DNA of 64,000 bases from Elusimicrobia bacterium GWC2_64_44 (GTDB lineage: Bacteria; Elusimicrobiota; Elusimicrobia; Elusimicrobiales; UBA9959), in the NCBI GenBank assembly GCA_001799845.1, contig MGUG01000041.1:124001-188000 (forward strand), in the 5' to 3' direction. How positions within the stretch are numbered: position 1 is the stretch's first letter; each line of letters opens with the position of its first letter. Both the position numbers and the translations under genes were made by a program. Below the pieces are notes generated by a model, which was not told where the DNA came from, searched no databases, and saw nothing but the letters and a program-made list of their open reading frames with translations. Of this stretch, positions 48,761 through 57,218 are shown piece after piece.

Positions 48761-50602
48761 ATGAAGGCGGTCGGCGTTAAAACCATGTTCTCCAAGCCAA
48801 ACTTTAAGCGCTTTGCCGCCTTCCTGGGGCTGAACTTTTGCCTCTCGCTGGCTATCTGCTCCGTTTTCCTGCTGTACGCGGGCTCCCACCCGCTGGGGCT
48901 GGCTTATGCCGGCGCCGCGCTGGTCTCCAACACGGCCCTGCTGGCCGTGGCCGTGGGTATACCCGCGCTGCTGCTGTACCTGACCCGGCTGCCGGCCCTG
49001 CCCGGGGCGCTGCTGGCCGTCTACCAGCTAGGCCTGGTGACGGACGTGGCCGTATATAAGATCTTCAAGTTCCACCTGAACTCCATGGTGCTGAACCTGG
49101 TGCTGACCCCTGGCGGGCTGGAGTCGCTGGACCAGGGCTGGGGCACCAAGGCGCTCTTCGTCCTGGCCGCGGCCGGCGCCGGCGCGGCGCAGTGGTGGTT
49201 CTGGCGGCTTTCGGCCGGGGCTGCCGGCTGGCGGCTATCCACGGGCAGGCGCCCGCTGGCGCTGGCCGGCCTGCTGCTGCTGTTCGTGGCGGCCGACAAA
49301 GGGCTTTACGCCTGGGCCAATCTCTACGACGCCGTGCTGGTAACCCGCAACTCCCAGCTGTTCCCGCTCTACCAGCCGCTGCGGGTGCGCAGCTTCGCCT
49401 CCAAATACCTGGGCGTGAAGCTGGACGCCGAGGTGCGCGGGGGCATAGACGTCCGTTACTCCGGGCTGGACTATCCCAAAGCGGCGCTGCGCTCCGAGCC
49501 GCCGGCCCGCCCGCTGAACTTCGTGTTCATCGTGGTGGACTCGCTGCGGGCCGACATGCTGGACCCGGAGATCATGCCCGAGACCTGGGCCCTCGGCAAG
49601 AAGTCCGCGGTGTTCAGGAACCATTACAGCGGCGGCAACGCCACCCGCTTCGGCATCTTCTCCATGCTCTACGGGCTCTACGGTAATTACTGGTTCCCCA
49701 TGCTGGGCGAGCGGCGCGGCCCCGTCTTTATAGACGAACTGAAGCGGCAGGGCTATGACCTGCGCGTCTACGCCAGCGCCAAGCTCAGCTTTCCCGAGTT
49801 CAATAAGACCTGTTTCGCAGGTGTGCCCCGGGAGGGCATCTACGACGAGCCGGCCGGCGCCAACGGCGCGGAGAAGGACCTGGGTATCTCGGAGAAGTTC
49901 CTGTCCTACCTGCGCTCGCGGGACGCTAAAAAGCCATATTTCTCTTTCATCTTCTACGACGCCTCGCACGGCAACTACGACCCGCAGCCGGGGCTGGAGA
50001 AGTTCAAGCCCGCCTTCGGCGTCAGCCAGCTGGCGCTTAACAAGGACAATGTGGGCGGGCTTTTTAACCGCTATAAGAATTCCATCCTGGGAGACGACCT
50101 GCTGGTAGGCAGGATCATCAAGGAGCTGGAGGCGCGTGGCGGCCTGAAGGATACGGCGGTGCTGGTGCTGGGCGACCACGGCGAGGCTTTCCTGGAGCGG
50201 GGCCGCTACGGCCACAACCAGGGCTACAGCCCTGAAGAGCTGCGCGTGCCGCTGGTGCTCTACCTGCCCGGCCGAGCCCCGGCCGAGCTGAAGCATCCCA
50301 CCAGCCACCTCGACATCGTACCCACGCTGCTGCCGCTCGCGGGGGTAAAGAATCCCGCGGCCGACTATGCCAGCGGGCGGTCCCTTTTCGAGGCCGCGGG
50401 GCGGCCTTACCTGACTGCGGCGTCCTGGGACACGGCCGGGCTCATAACCCCGGACGGTATACTGGAGATGCCCCTGGAAGCCTATAAAGGCGGGCTGAAG
50501 GTGTTCGACCCGGAGTACCGGGCGCTGGCCGGCAAAGAGGCCGCGCAGTTCTCGCCTCAGATCCTGCAGTTCCAGCGCGAGGCGAGGCGTTTCAGTAAAT
50601 AG
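48761..50602 (+). CDS. YejM/PbgA-like inner-membrane sulfatase-family protein
   Basis: The 613-residue protein has five N-terminal membrane helices (about 18-185) and a periplasmic alkaline-phosphatase/sulfatase fold starting LNFVFIVVDSLRADMLDPEIMPETWAL. NATRFGIFSMLYGLYGNYWF holds the position of the usual nucleophile; DHGEAFLERGRYGHNQ matches the metal-binding C-end. YejM/PbgA in Enterobacteria lacks full metal activity and controls LpxC stability and lipid A level. The order of motifs makes this a likely homologue, but an LtaS-like phosphotransferase is not ruled out. An in-frame ATG at 48785 is an alternative start. Confidence 0.78.
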   Translation: MKAVGVKTMFSKPNFKRFAAFLGLNFCLSLAICSVFLLYAGSHPLGLAYAGAALVSNTALLAVAVGIPALLLYLTRLPALPGALLAVYQLGLVTDVAVYKIFKFHLNSMVLNLVLTPGGLESLDQGWGTKALFVLAAAGAGAAQWWFWRLSAGAAGWRLSTGRRPLALAGLLLLFVAADKGLYAWANLYDAVLVTRNSQLFPLYQPLRVRSFASKYLGVKLDAEVRGGIDVRYSGLDYPKAALRSEPPARPLNFVFIVVDSLRADMLDPEIMPETWALGKKSAVFRNHYSGGNATRFGIFSMLYGLYGNYWFPMLGERRGPVFIDELKRQGYDLRVYASAKLSFPEFNKTCFAGVPREGIYDEPAGANGAEKDLGISEKFLSYLRSRDAKKPYFSFIFYDASHGNYDPQPGLEKFKPAFGVSQLALNKDNVGGLFNRYKNSILGDDLLVGRIIKELEARGGLKDTAVLVLGDHGEAFLERGRYGHNQGYSPEELRVPLVLYLPGRAPAELKHPTSHLDIVPTLLPLAGVKNPAADYASGRSLFEAAGRPYLTAASWDTAGLITPDGILEMPLEAYKGGLKVFDPEYRALAGKEAAQFSPQILQFQREARRFSK

Positions 50603-50618
50603 GGGCCCCGGCTCCGTT

Positions 50619-50650
50619 AACGGCCCGCTATCCCGCGGGCCGTTTTATTT
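50619..50650 (+). terminator. rho-independent terminator
   Basis: AACGGCCCGC (50619-50628) pairs with GCGGGCCGTT (50635-50644), followed by TTATTTT. Confidence 0.88.
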
Positions 50651-50716
50651 TAGGGGTTGAAATACGCCCCGGCGCACACTATACTATCAAAGCGCTGTTA
50701 TTACGCGCTTATATTT

Positions 50717-53700
50717 ATGAAGTCACGTCTGCTCCTGCTTCTCCTCTGTCTCTGGGCCGCTCCCGTTTCCGCGGAGCTGTCGGGCATTGATATACCCGGG
50801 ACGAAGGATAGCGTGCGGACTGCCTGCGCCGGCATAGAGGCCGGGCTGGCGGGGGCCGAGGCGCGTTACCGCGTGCTGGCCTCTTCGGCCATGCCCGCGC
50901 CGGAGGCTTGGGCTGCCTACCGCGACGGCCTGGCCGAAACCGGCGAAGCGGTCAAGGGCGCGGACGCCTACGTTGAAGAGTTCTCAGGGCTGATGGAGGG
51001 GTTGGAAAAAGCCGACCAGAAGCCCGACGACATGAACGACCTGCGCGTGCTGCGGGCTTACGCCGAGGCGCGCCGGGACGCGGTGCAGGCGCATTACGCC
51101 GCGGCCCTGCAAAAGCTGGACCAGCTGGAAGAGCGGCTCGCTTCTTCGGTGCCGGTACCCCTGGACCCCGCCGCGGCCGATGCGGAAAAGAAGCGGCAGC
51201 TGCAGGCGGCGGAGAAAGCCCGGCAGCTGGGCGACAAGGGCCGGGAGTTCGCGGCCATCCGGCAGTTCTCGGGGCTGGACCCGCAGCGCGGCGGGGAAAT
51301 GATGAATAAGTTCTTCGACGGCCTTTCCCCGGCCGAGCGCGGCGATTTCGCCGTGCGCCTGCAGGAGGCGAAAAGACCGGCCGTTAAAGGCGGCTCGGCG
51401 CTGGCGCCGGGCGCCCGCGTTCCCAAACCGCTGTACCGGCCCATGGGCGCCGTGGTGCCCGGGGTTTCCGACCCACGGGACGAGGGTTTGGCGCAAGGCC
51501 GCGCGGACGCCGGCAAGCCGGCCAGGAAAGAGAAGCCGGCGGTCACAGGCGCGGACCTGAGGCTGGGCATGTGGTCGGCCGTCGGCAAATTCTCGCCGGG
51601 GCTGGCCGCCCCGCACCTGCGCGAGGCCTCGCTGGAGCAGGCCGCAGGGGCCAAGGCGGACTGGCTGGGCAAGAAGCGCCAGGATTTCCTGGCCCTCGCA
51701 GCCGGGGCCAAGAGCCCCGAAGAGAGGGCGGGACACGAGCGGACGGCGGCCGGCATAGACGCCCTGCTCGCCAAGCGCGGCCCGATAGGGGAGCTCGGCG
51801 GCGCCGGCGAGCGCGGCGAGGCGCTGGGAGAGTGGAACAGCTCCGTCACCCGCCTGCTGGACGGCTCCCAGGAGGGCAAGACCGAGCGGGAGCTGCTGGA
51901 GCGCAAAGGCGCGCTGGACGCGCAGTACGCCGCGCTGAAGACCGACGCCGAACGGGCGAAGTGGCTCAAAGAGCGCGGCGCGGAATACGACGAGAACGGC
52001 GGCCGGCTGGCGGCCTTCTACCAGGGCAACCGGGAATATCTGGCCGCCCGCGCGGCCGCCGCCGAGTCGCAGCGGTTCCTGCGGGCGAGCCTCCCGAATT
52101 TCAGCGACGGCACCAACTTCACCGCCGGCGAGCTGGGTCTGCCGCTGCCGCCCGGCCAGAAAGTCTCCGTCTCCGCGCTCAAGGACGGCCCGCGCGGGGT
52201 CTCCTATACCGGCGCCGACGGGCTGGCGCATTTCCAGAGCTTCGACGACACGGTGCGCGTCAACGAATTCCTCGACGCTTCCGGCGGGAAGCGCTCGCTC
52301 GAGATGCGGGTGGCCGCCGACGGCACGGTTAACAGCGCCGAGCGCCTGCCCGGCGGCCAGCTGCTCAAGACCGAGCAGCGCCGGCCGGACGGCACGCTGA
52401 CCGTCGAAGTCTACGGCCCCGACGGCAAGGCCGCCGCCTCCCGGCTTACCCGGCCTGACGGCTCTTCGGTGGAGGCGCAGGTGCTGGGCAAGGAAGGCGT
52501 GAAGCGCGTGATCTACACCGACGCCAAGGGCGCGGCCACCTGGGAGGCAGCTTCCGTTGCCGGCGGCTATCCCAAACAGAGCGGCCGTATCGTCGGCGGG
52601 GTGATGGTGCTCGACAGGCTGGAGCTGGACCCGAAGACGGCCAAGGTCCGGACCGGCGATTATATCCTTGAGACCAGGGTGGAAGGCAAGCCCCAGGGCC
52701 TGGAGGTGGACGCCGAGGCCATCAAGCGCCTGCCGGAGGCGCAGCGCGCCGCCGCCGCGCGGGAGGCGGCGGACGCCCTCGCCCCCGGCGACAAGCACCG
52801 GGCCGGGCCGCTGGCCCAGTTCATCAACCAGGCCTCGCGCCAGGGCGGGCCGGGCGGGCAGACCTCTATCATAGCGGCGAAAGACGACAAGGGGAACCCG
52901 GTTTACCTGGCCAGGATCACCTACGCCGACGGTTCGTTCAAGGAGGTGCTGGGCCAGTGGGACAAGTTGTCAAAAGCCGAAGCGGCGGGGCTGCCCAGCG
53001 ACGTGGGCCTGAACATCAGCGTGCGCTCCGGGGCGACTGAGAAGGACCTGGCCGAGCGGCAGTACCTGAAGCTCTTCAGGTTCTGCGGCGACAACGTTAC
53101 CGACCGCTACGGCGCCGAAAGCCGCGTCACCGGCAACTGGTTCGTCGGCTACGGGGCCGAGGCCGACAACTACGTGCACCGCAGCTACAGCGGGACCAAC
53201 AGGGATTTCAAGACGATCCACACCGGCACCGAGGAGCTCTTCACCAGCCCGAGCATCTTCGGCCACGCCGGCAACGCCGTCGGCACCCTGGGCAAAGGCG
53301 CCGTGCAGCTTACCGGCTCGGCCATAGCGGTGGTGGGCGCGGGCACCGTGGGCTGGGCCGACAAGCATTTGCAGGCCGAGTTCCTGGAGCGCGCCAAATC
53401 GAATTTCTACGGCAACGACGTCAGCCGCACGCTGGGCCGGGATTACCTGGGCGACCGCTACACCGAAGGCTACGCCGGCATGAAGGTCGACGATACCCGC
53501 AATATCCAGAACGTCGGCAGCGAGATGGCCTCGATGGGGCGCCCCACGCTGGGCGCGGTACTGCAGGGCGGCGTCGAGTTCTCCAACGGCGTGGCGACTT
53601 CGCTGATAACCGCCCCGCTGGGCGGGCCCGTGACGGGCGCGCTGGGCAAGACCGGCACCGTCGGCGCTACTGTAGCCAACGTGGCCGGCAAGGGCTACGG

Positions 53701-54427
53701 CGCCTACAAGAGCGTCAAGGGCGTTTACGATACCGGCGCCGCCGGGGTGGAGTTCGTGCAGGCCTACCGCGCCTTCGACGAGCACGACCCGGCCAGCAAG
53801 GAGCGCTACTACGCCGCCGTCACCGACCTGACCGCCAAGGGCCTCAACGCGCCCAAGACCGTCAGCGGCGCCTTCAAGCTGGCCGAGACGGCTAAGGACG
53901 TGCGCGGCGCGCTCTCCGGCAAGGGGCCCTCGCCGATACTCGGCGCGGACGGCAAGCCCTACCAGGCGCCGCCGGCCGAACTGAGCGACTTCCGCAAGTT
54001 CATGCTGGGCAAGAACGAGCCGGGCATGCTCACGCGCGTGATGACCAAGGACCTCGGCGGCGGGCTGGACCCGAAGATCAACATAGACCTCTCCAATAAC
54101 CCCGTCTCCAGGGCGGTGAACGCCGTGGACAGGTGGGCCACAGCCAAGGTGGACAGGTGGAGCGGCAAGGACAGTGAGATCGCCAAGCCCGGGCTTATAA
54201 TACCGGGCCAGGCAATACCGAACCCCGACGCGAAGATAGTGGTCCCCGGGCAGGCGGTGCCGAGGCCCGAGGCGAAGATAATAGTTCCGGGGCAGGCGGC
54301 CGCGAAGCCGGACGCCGTGATAATAATACCCGGGCAGGCCGTGCCGCGGCCCGACGTCAAGATAGTGATCCCGGGACAGGTGGAGCCCAGGCCCGACGTG
54401 AAGCTGGTGCTGCCCGGCGGCGACTAG
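50717..54427 (+). CDS. large secreted protein with C-terminal 14-residue tandem repeats
   Basis: From the ATG at 50717 the product is 1236 residues long with a signal peptide (MKSRLLLLLLCLWAAPVSA). The first 450 residues are helical and coiled-coil-like, with Ala/Glu/Lys/Arg-rich stretches. The middle (about 480-650) has repeated DG-x-G-x-[TL]-x-x-E beta hairpins that recall Rhs/YD-type sequences. Residues about 880-1080 are Gly/Ala-rich and hydrophobic with possible membrane-inserting helices. The C-end has five 14-residue repeats and part of a sixth. I know no family with this layout. It may be a surface adhesin, a polymorphic toxin relative or a cell-envelope scaffold; no toxin domain can be named. 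It has a single-gene transcript. Confidence 0.7.
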   Translation: MKSRLLLLLLCLWAAPVSAELSGIDIPGTKDSVRTACAGIEAGLAGAEARYRVLASSAMPAPEAWAAYRDGLAETGEAVKGADAYVEEFSGLMEGLEKADQKPDDMNDLRVLRAYAEARRDAVQAHYAAALQKLDQLEERLASSVPVPLDPAAADAEKKRQLQAAEKARQLGDKGREFAAIRQFSGLDPQRGGEMMNKFFDGLSPAERGDFAVRLQEAKRPAVKGGSALAPGARVPKPLYRPMGAVVPGVSDPRDEGLAQGRADAGKPARKEKPAVTGADLRLGMWSAVGKFSPGLAAPHLREASLEQAAGAKADWLGKKRQDFLALAAGAKSPEERAGHERTAAGIDALLAKRGPIGELGGAGERGEALGEWNSSVTRLLDGSQEGKTERELLERKGALDAQYAALKTDAERAKWLKERGAEYDENGGRLAAFYQGNREYLAARAAAAESQRFLRASLPNFSDGTNFTAGELGLPLPPGQKVSVSALKDGPRGVSYTGADGLAHFQSFDDTVRVNEFLDASGGKRSLEMRVAADGTVNSAERLPGGQLLKTEQRRPDGTLTVEVYGPDGKAAASRLTRPDGSSVEAQVLGKEGVKRVIYTDAKGAATWEAASVAGGYPKQSGRIVGGVMVLDRLELDPKTAKVRTGDYILETRVEGKPQGLEVDAEAIKRLPEAQRAAAAREAADALAPGDKHRAGPLAQFINQASRQGGPGGQTSIIAAKDDKGNPVYLARITYADGSFKEVLGQWDKLSKAEAAGLPSDVGLNISVRSGATEKDLAERQYLKLFRFCGDNVTDRYGAESRVTGNWFVGYGAEADNYVHRSYSGTNRDFKTIHTGTEELFTSPSIFGHAGNAVGTLGKGAVQLTGSAIAVVGAGTVGWADKHLQAEFLERAKSNFYGNDVSRTLGRDYLGDRYTEGYAGMKVDDTRNIQNVGSEMASMGRPTLGAVLQGGVEFSNGVATSLITAPLGGPVTGALGKTGTVGATVANVAGKGYGAYKSVKGVYDTGAAGVEFVQAYRAFDEHDPASKERYYAAVTDLTAKGLNAPKTVSGAFKLAETAKDVRGALSGKGPSPILGADGKPYQAPPAELSDFRKFMLGKNEPGMLTRVMTKDLGGGLDPKINIDLSNNPVSRAVNAVDRWATAKVDRWSGKDSEIAKPGLIIPGQAIPNPDAKIVVPGQAVPRPEAKIIVPGQAAAKPDAVIIIPGQAVPRPDVKIVIPGQVEPRPDVKLVLPGGD
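54194..54424 (+). repeat. tandem 42-bp coding repeats
   Basis: Five in-frame units of 14 residues and a half unit: consensus [IL]-[IV]-[IV]-P-G-Q-A-x-P-[RN]-P-[DE]-[AV]-K. Bases differ between units while the amino-acid pattern is kept, so the repeat is old and selected at the protein level. The Pro-Gly turn suggests a beta-solenoid or extended wall-spanning stalk. Confidence 0.85.
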
Positions 54428-54780
54428 GCGCCTTCGGCCCTGTCCCTGGCCCGCGCCCTCGCGCGGGCTTTGCTTTTTCTGTGCTTTTCTATCTCCCGCA
54501 GGCGCTCCGAGGTTTCGGGGGAGATCTTGAGTTCTATCTCGTCCACCAGCTCCCTCAGGGCGAGGAAGCGGTTGACCGAGCGCTTGCGCTCGCGCTGGCA
54601 GCGCACGACGAGGCCCAGCGGCGCGTAGCGCAGCAGCACGGCGTTGGAGGTCTTGTTGATCTTCTGGCCGCCCTTGCCGCTGCCGCGGGTGAACTGCTCG
54701 TCCACCAGGCGCAGGTCGATCTTGAGCCGGGCGATGCGCTCTTTGAGCGCCTGCGCCTTGGCCGGCGTGATGTCCGACAT
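54424..54780 (-). CDS. small GGQ release-factor-like protein (ArfB/PrfH type)
   Basis: The 118-residue protein has the catalytic motif GSGKGGQKINKTSNAV (about 33-48) of class I release factors, followed by LVVRCQRERKRSVNRFLALRELVDEIE, and a basic tail (KHRKSKARARARARDRAEGA) as in ArfB/YaeJ, which places it on stalled ribosomes. No codon-recognition domain is present. GTG at 54795 is an alternative start. Its stop shares a CTAG tetramer with the stop of the converging large gene. The relA-like gene ends 20 bases upstream. Confidence 0.87.
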   Translation of the reverse strand: MSDITPAKAQALKERIARLKIDLRLVDEQFTRGSGKGGQKINKTSNAVLLRYAPLGLVVRCQRERKRSVNRFLALRELVDEIELKISPETSERLREIEKHRKSKARARARARDRAEGA

Positions 54781-54800
54781 TTCCGGGAAATTCACTTGCT

Positions 54801-56243
54801 CTACTCCAGCGGCTGGCCGTGCTCGCGCAGGTACTTGCGGATATGGGAGCGCGCGCCGGCGGTCTTCACCGTGCCCAGCCAGTCCTTCTTCGGGGCGGAA
54901 TTCTTGCGCGTCACTATCTCGCAGATGTCGCCGCTCTTCATGGGGTGGTCGAGGCGCACCATCTTGTTGTTCACCTTGGCGCCTATGCAGGTGTTGCCGA
55001 TGTCGGTGTGGATGGAATAGGCGAAATCTATGGGCGTGGCGTCCACCGGCAGGGGTTTCACGTCGCCCTTGGGCGTGAAGATGAAGATCTGGTCGAGCTC
55101 CAGGTCGGTCTTGAAGCTCTCGATGAACTCGCGCGGGCTGGAGAGGTCCTGCAGCCATTCCATCCACTGCCGCAGCCAGTTCAGTTTTTCGTCGAGGTGC
55201 TTGTCGGCGCCCTTGTCGCCCAGCTTGTAGCGCCAGTGAGCGGCGATGCCGTACTCCGAGGTGTGGTGCATGTCCTCGGTGCGGATCTGGATCTCTATGA
55301 CCTCGCCCGAGGCCGCCATGACGCTCGTGTGCAGGCTCTGGTAGAGGTTCATCTTGGGCACGGCGATATAGTCGGTGAAGGAGCCCGCCACCGGCTTGAA
55401 GACCGAGTGCACCGTGCCCAGCAGCGCGTAGCAGTTGATGACGGTGTCGGTGATGACGCGCACGGCGAGGGCGTCCTGGATCTCCTCGAAAGGCTTCTCC
55501 TGGCGCAGCATCTTGCGGTAGATGGAGTAGAGGTTCTTCACGCGGGCCAGCACGCGGTGCGGCACCTGCGCGCCGGCGAGGTGGGCCTCGAGCTCCTTCT
55601 TGAAATTCTCCAGCAGCTTCTCGCGCATGGCGTAGCGCAGCTGCACCTTGGCCAGCAGGCTCTGGTACTCGTCGGGGTGCAGGTACTTGAAAGAGAGGTC
55701 CTCGAGCTCCGACTTCAGGTGAAAGATGCCCAGGCGCTGCGCGAGGGGGGCGTAAAGGGAAATGGTCTCGTGGCTGATCTCCAGCTGCTTCTCGCGCGAT
55801 AAAAAGTTCAGCGTGCGCATGTTGTGCAGGCGGTCGGCCAGTTTGATCACTATGACGCGGATGTCCTTGGCTGTGGCCAGGATCATCTTGCGCCAGTTCT
55901 CGGCCTGCGCCTCGTCGCGCGAGGAGAACTTCAGCGTCTCTATCTTGGTCACGCCGGCCACCAGCGCGTAGATCTCCTTGCCGAACTCCTTCTCGAAGGT
56001 CTCGTGCGGGATCTTGGTGTCCTCCAGCACGTCGTGCAGCAGGCCGGCCGCTACGGTCTCCAGGTCCATCTTGAAGTCCACGAGTATTTCCGCCACGGCC
56101 GCGCAGTGCACGAAGTATTTTTCGCCGGAGGCGCGCTTCTGCTCCTGGTGCGCCTCGCAGGAGTAGTTCCACGCGTACTCCAGCACGGTGGTGTCCTGCG
56201 AGGAATATTCGCGGAATTTCTTGAGCAGCTCGTCTAGTTCCAT
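54801..56243 (-). CDS. RelA/SpoT homologue lacking the regulatory C-terminus
   Basis: The 480-residue protein has the HD hydrolase (LLHDVLEDT and KLADRLHNMRTL intact), the ppGpp synthetase (DALAVRVI, DYIAVPKMNLYQSLHTSV, EIQIRTEDMHHTSEYGIAAHW) and a TGS domain (DQIFIFTPKGDVKPLP...). It ends where family members (about 700-750 residues) continue into helical, zinc-finger and ACT domains. In the synthetase loop the usual PKxNGYQSLHT reads PKMNLYQSLHT, Gly to Leu. It is probably a bifunctional enzyme with reduced ribosome control; synthetase activity is to be tested. The following ORF is a different gene, so this is not a frameshift product visible here. Confidence 0.87.
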   Translation of the reverse strand: MELDELLKKFREYSSQDTTVLEYAWNYSCEAHQEQKRASGEKYFVHCAAVAEILVDFKMDLETVAAGLLHDVLEDTKIPHETFEKEFGKEIYALVAGVTKIETLKFSSRDEAQAENWRKMILATAKDIRVIVIKLADRLHNMRTLNFLSREKQLEISHETISLYAPLAQRLGIFHLKSELEDLSFKYLHPDEYQSLLAKVQLRYAMREKLLENFKKELEAHLAGAQVPHRVLARVKNLYSIYRKMLRQEKPFEEIQDALAVRVITDTVINCYALLGTVHSVFKPVAGSFTDYIAVPKMNLYQSLHTSVMAASGEVIEIQIRTEDMHHTSEYGIAAHWRYKLGDKGADKHLDEKLNWLRQWMEWLQDLSSPREFIESFKTDLELDQIFIFTPKGDVKPLPVDATPIDFAYSIHTDIGNTCIGAKVNNKMVRLDHPMKSGDICEIVTRKNSAPKKDWLGTVKTAGARSHIRKYLREHGQPLE

Positions 56244-56247
56244 GTTG

Positions 56248-56967
56248 TCAGTCTCCGAAGTAGCGTATCAGCATTACCGTGGCGAAGCCGAGCGGGAAGA
56301 TGGCCGGCGTGAGGCGGTCGTAGGCCTTATGCAGGCGCGGCAGGATGTCGGCCATGGCGATATAGAGGAAGGAGCCGCCGCTGAGGCCCAGCGCGAAGGC
56401 CTCGGCGCCGGGCGGAAGGTTGCGGATCAGCGGGGCGGCTATGAAGGCGCCGGCGGGGGTGGCCGCCGCCAGCAGCAGGCTGAACCTGAAGGCCTGCTCC
56501 CTGGTGCGGCCCGCGTGCAGCAGCAATGACACCAGCGTGATGCCGTCGGCGAACTTGTGCAGTACCACACCCAGCGCGACGTTCAGCCCCGCCACGGCGC
56601 CCGGAGAGAAGCCGACCGCTATGTTGAAGCCGTCGAGCAGGGAGTGGAGGCCCATGGCCAGCAGGGCGGCCGCCCCGAGGTGGTGGACGTGGCAGTCTTC
56701 CATAAACTCGCTGCAGGAGCTGTGCGCCGCGAAGGTCTCCAGAGTGAACAGCGCCAGCAGCGCGGTCAGCGCGCCGTAGGCGACGGCGTTGGGGGAGAGC
56801 GCCGCGCCCTCGGGCAGGATGTCCAGCAGCGCGGCGGAGACCAGCACGCCCGCGGCGTAGGCCAGCGCCCGCGCCAGGAAGGTCTTGCTGAAGCCGCCGA
56901 ATTTAAGGACCGCGCCGGCCCCGGCCAACGTGAAGATCACGGCGATAATGCTGAAAATAATTACCAT
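56248..56967 (-). CDS. ZIP-family metal transporter
   Basis: The 239-residue protein has eight predicted membrane helices. The metal motifs are in helix 4, HSLLDGFNIAVGF, and helix 5, HKFADGITLVSLL (H-x-x-x-D-G and H-K-x-x-D), plus a His pair in CHVHHLG. It should take zinc, iron or manganese into the cytosol. The start at 56967 gives the first helix MVIIFSIIAVIFTLAG; a longer in-frame extension is Arg/Pro-rich and lies in the repeat, so it is left out. It begins a unit with the Rel and GGQ genes. Confidence 0.87.
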   Translation of the reverse strand: MVIIFSIIAVIFTLAGAGAVLKFGGFSKTFLARALAYAAGVLVSAALLDILPEGAALSPNAVAYGALTALLALFTLETFAAHSSCSEFMEDCHVHHLGAAALLAMGLHSLLDGFNIAVGFSPGAVAGLNVALGVVLHKFADGITLVSLLLHAGRTREQAFRFSLLLAAATPAGAFIAAPLIRNLPPGAEAFALGLSGGSFLYIAMADILPRLHKAYDRLTPAIFPLGFATVMLIRYFGD

Positions 56968-56995
56968 AAAAATCGCTTTAAGAATATCGGATGGG

Positions 56996-57211
56996 GCCGG
57001 TGAGGCACGCCCGGCTCGCTCATAAGCGGCCGCGGCAGAAGAGGGCCTGCGGTCCTCCGCCGGCGGAGAACGAGGACCTGTCGCTGCGCTCCATCCGTCG
57101 CGCACACAGTGCGCTCCTCAAACAATCTCCGCCGCCGCCCTAATGATAGGCGGTCCGCTTCGGACCTTGGCCCTGCGGCCTAAAATCGCTCGCCGGGCGT
57201 GCCTCACCGGC
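56996..57211. repeat. foldback repeat, copy 2, with conserved core
   Basis: Perfect 19-bp outer arms GCCGGTGAGGCACGCCCGG (56996-57014) and complement (57193-57211). Adjacent to the right arm, 57135-57193 carries the core found in copy 1 (16333-16393), with the same two hairpins and only a few changes. Between left arm and core lie about 120 bases of unrelated sequence, including CCTCCGCCGGCGGAG, a small palindrome. It fills the 251-base gap between msbA end and ZIP start. Confidence 0.85.
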
Positions 57212-57218
57212 GAAGCCT

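Noticed and set aside
54194-54424. Regular 42-bp repeats considered as a CRISPR array or minisatellite.
   Set aside because: They are in frame at the end of a coding sequence, vary at third positions, and have no spacers.
57012-57105. Longer N-terminus for the ZIP transporter.
   Set aside because: The extension is Arg/Ser/Pro-rich translation of the foldback element; the first helix starts naturally at the ATG 56967.
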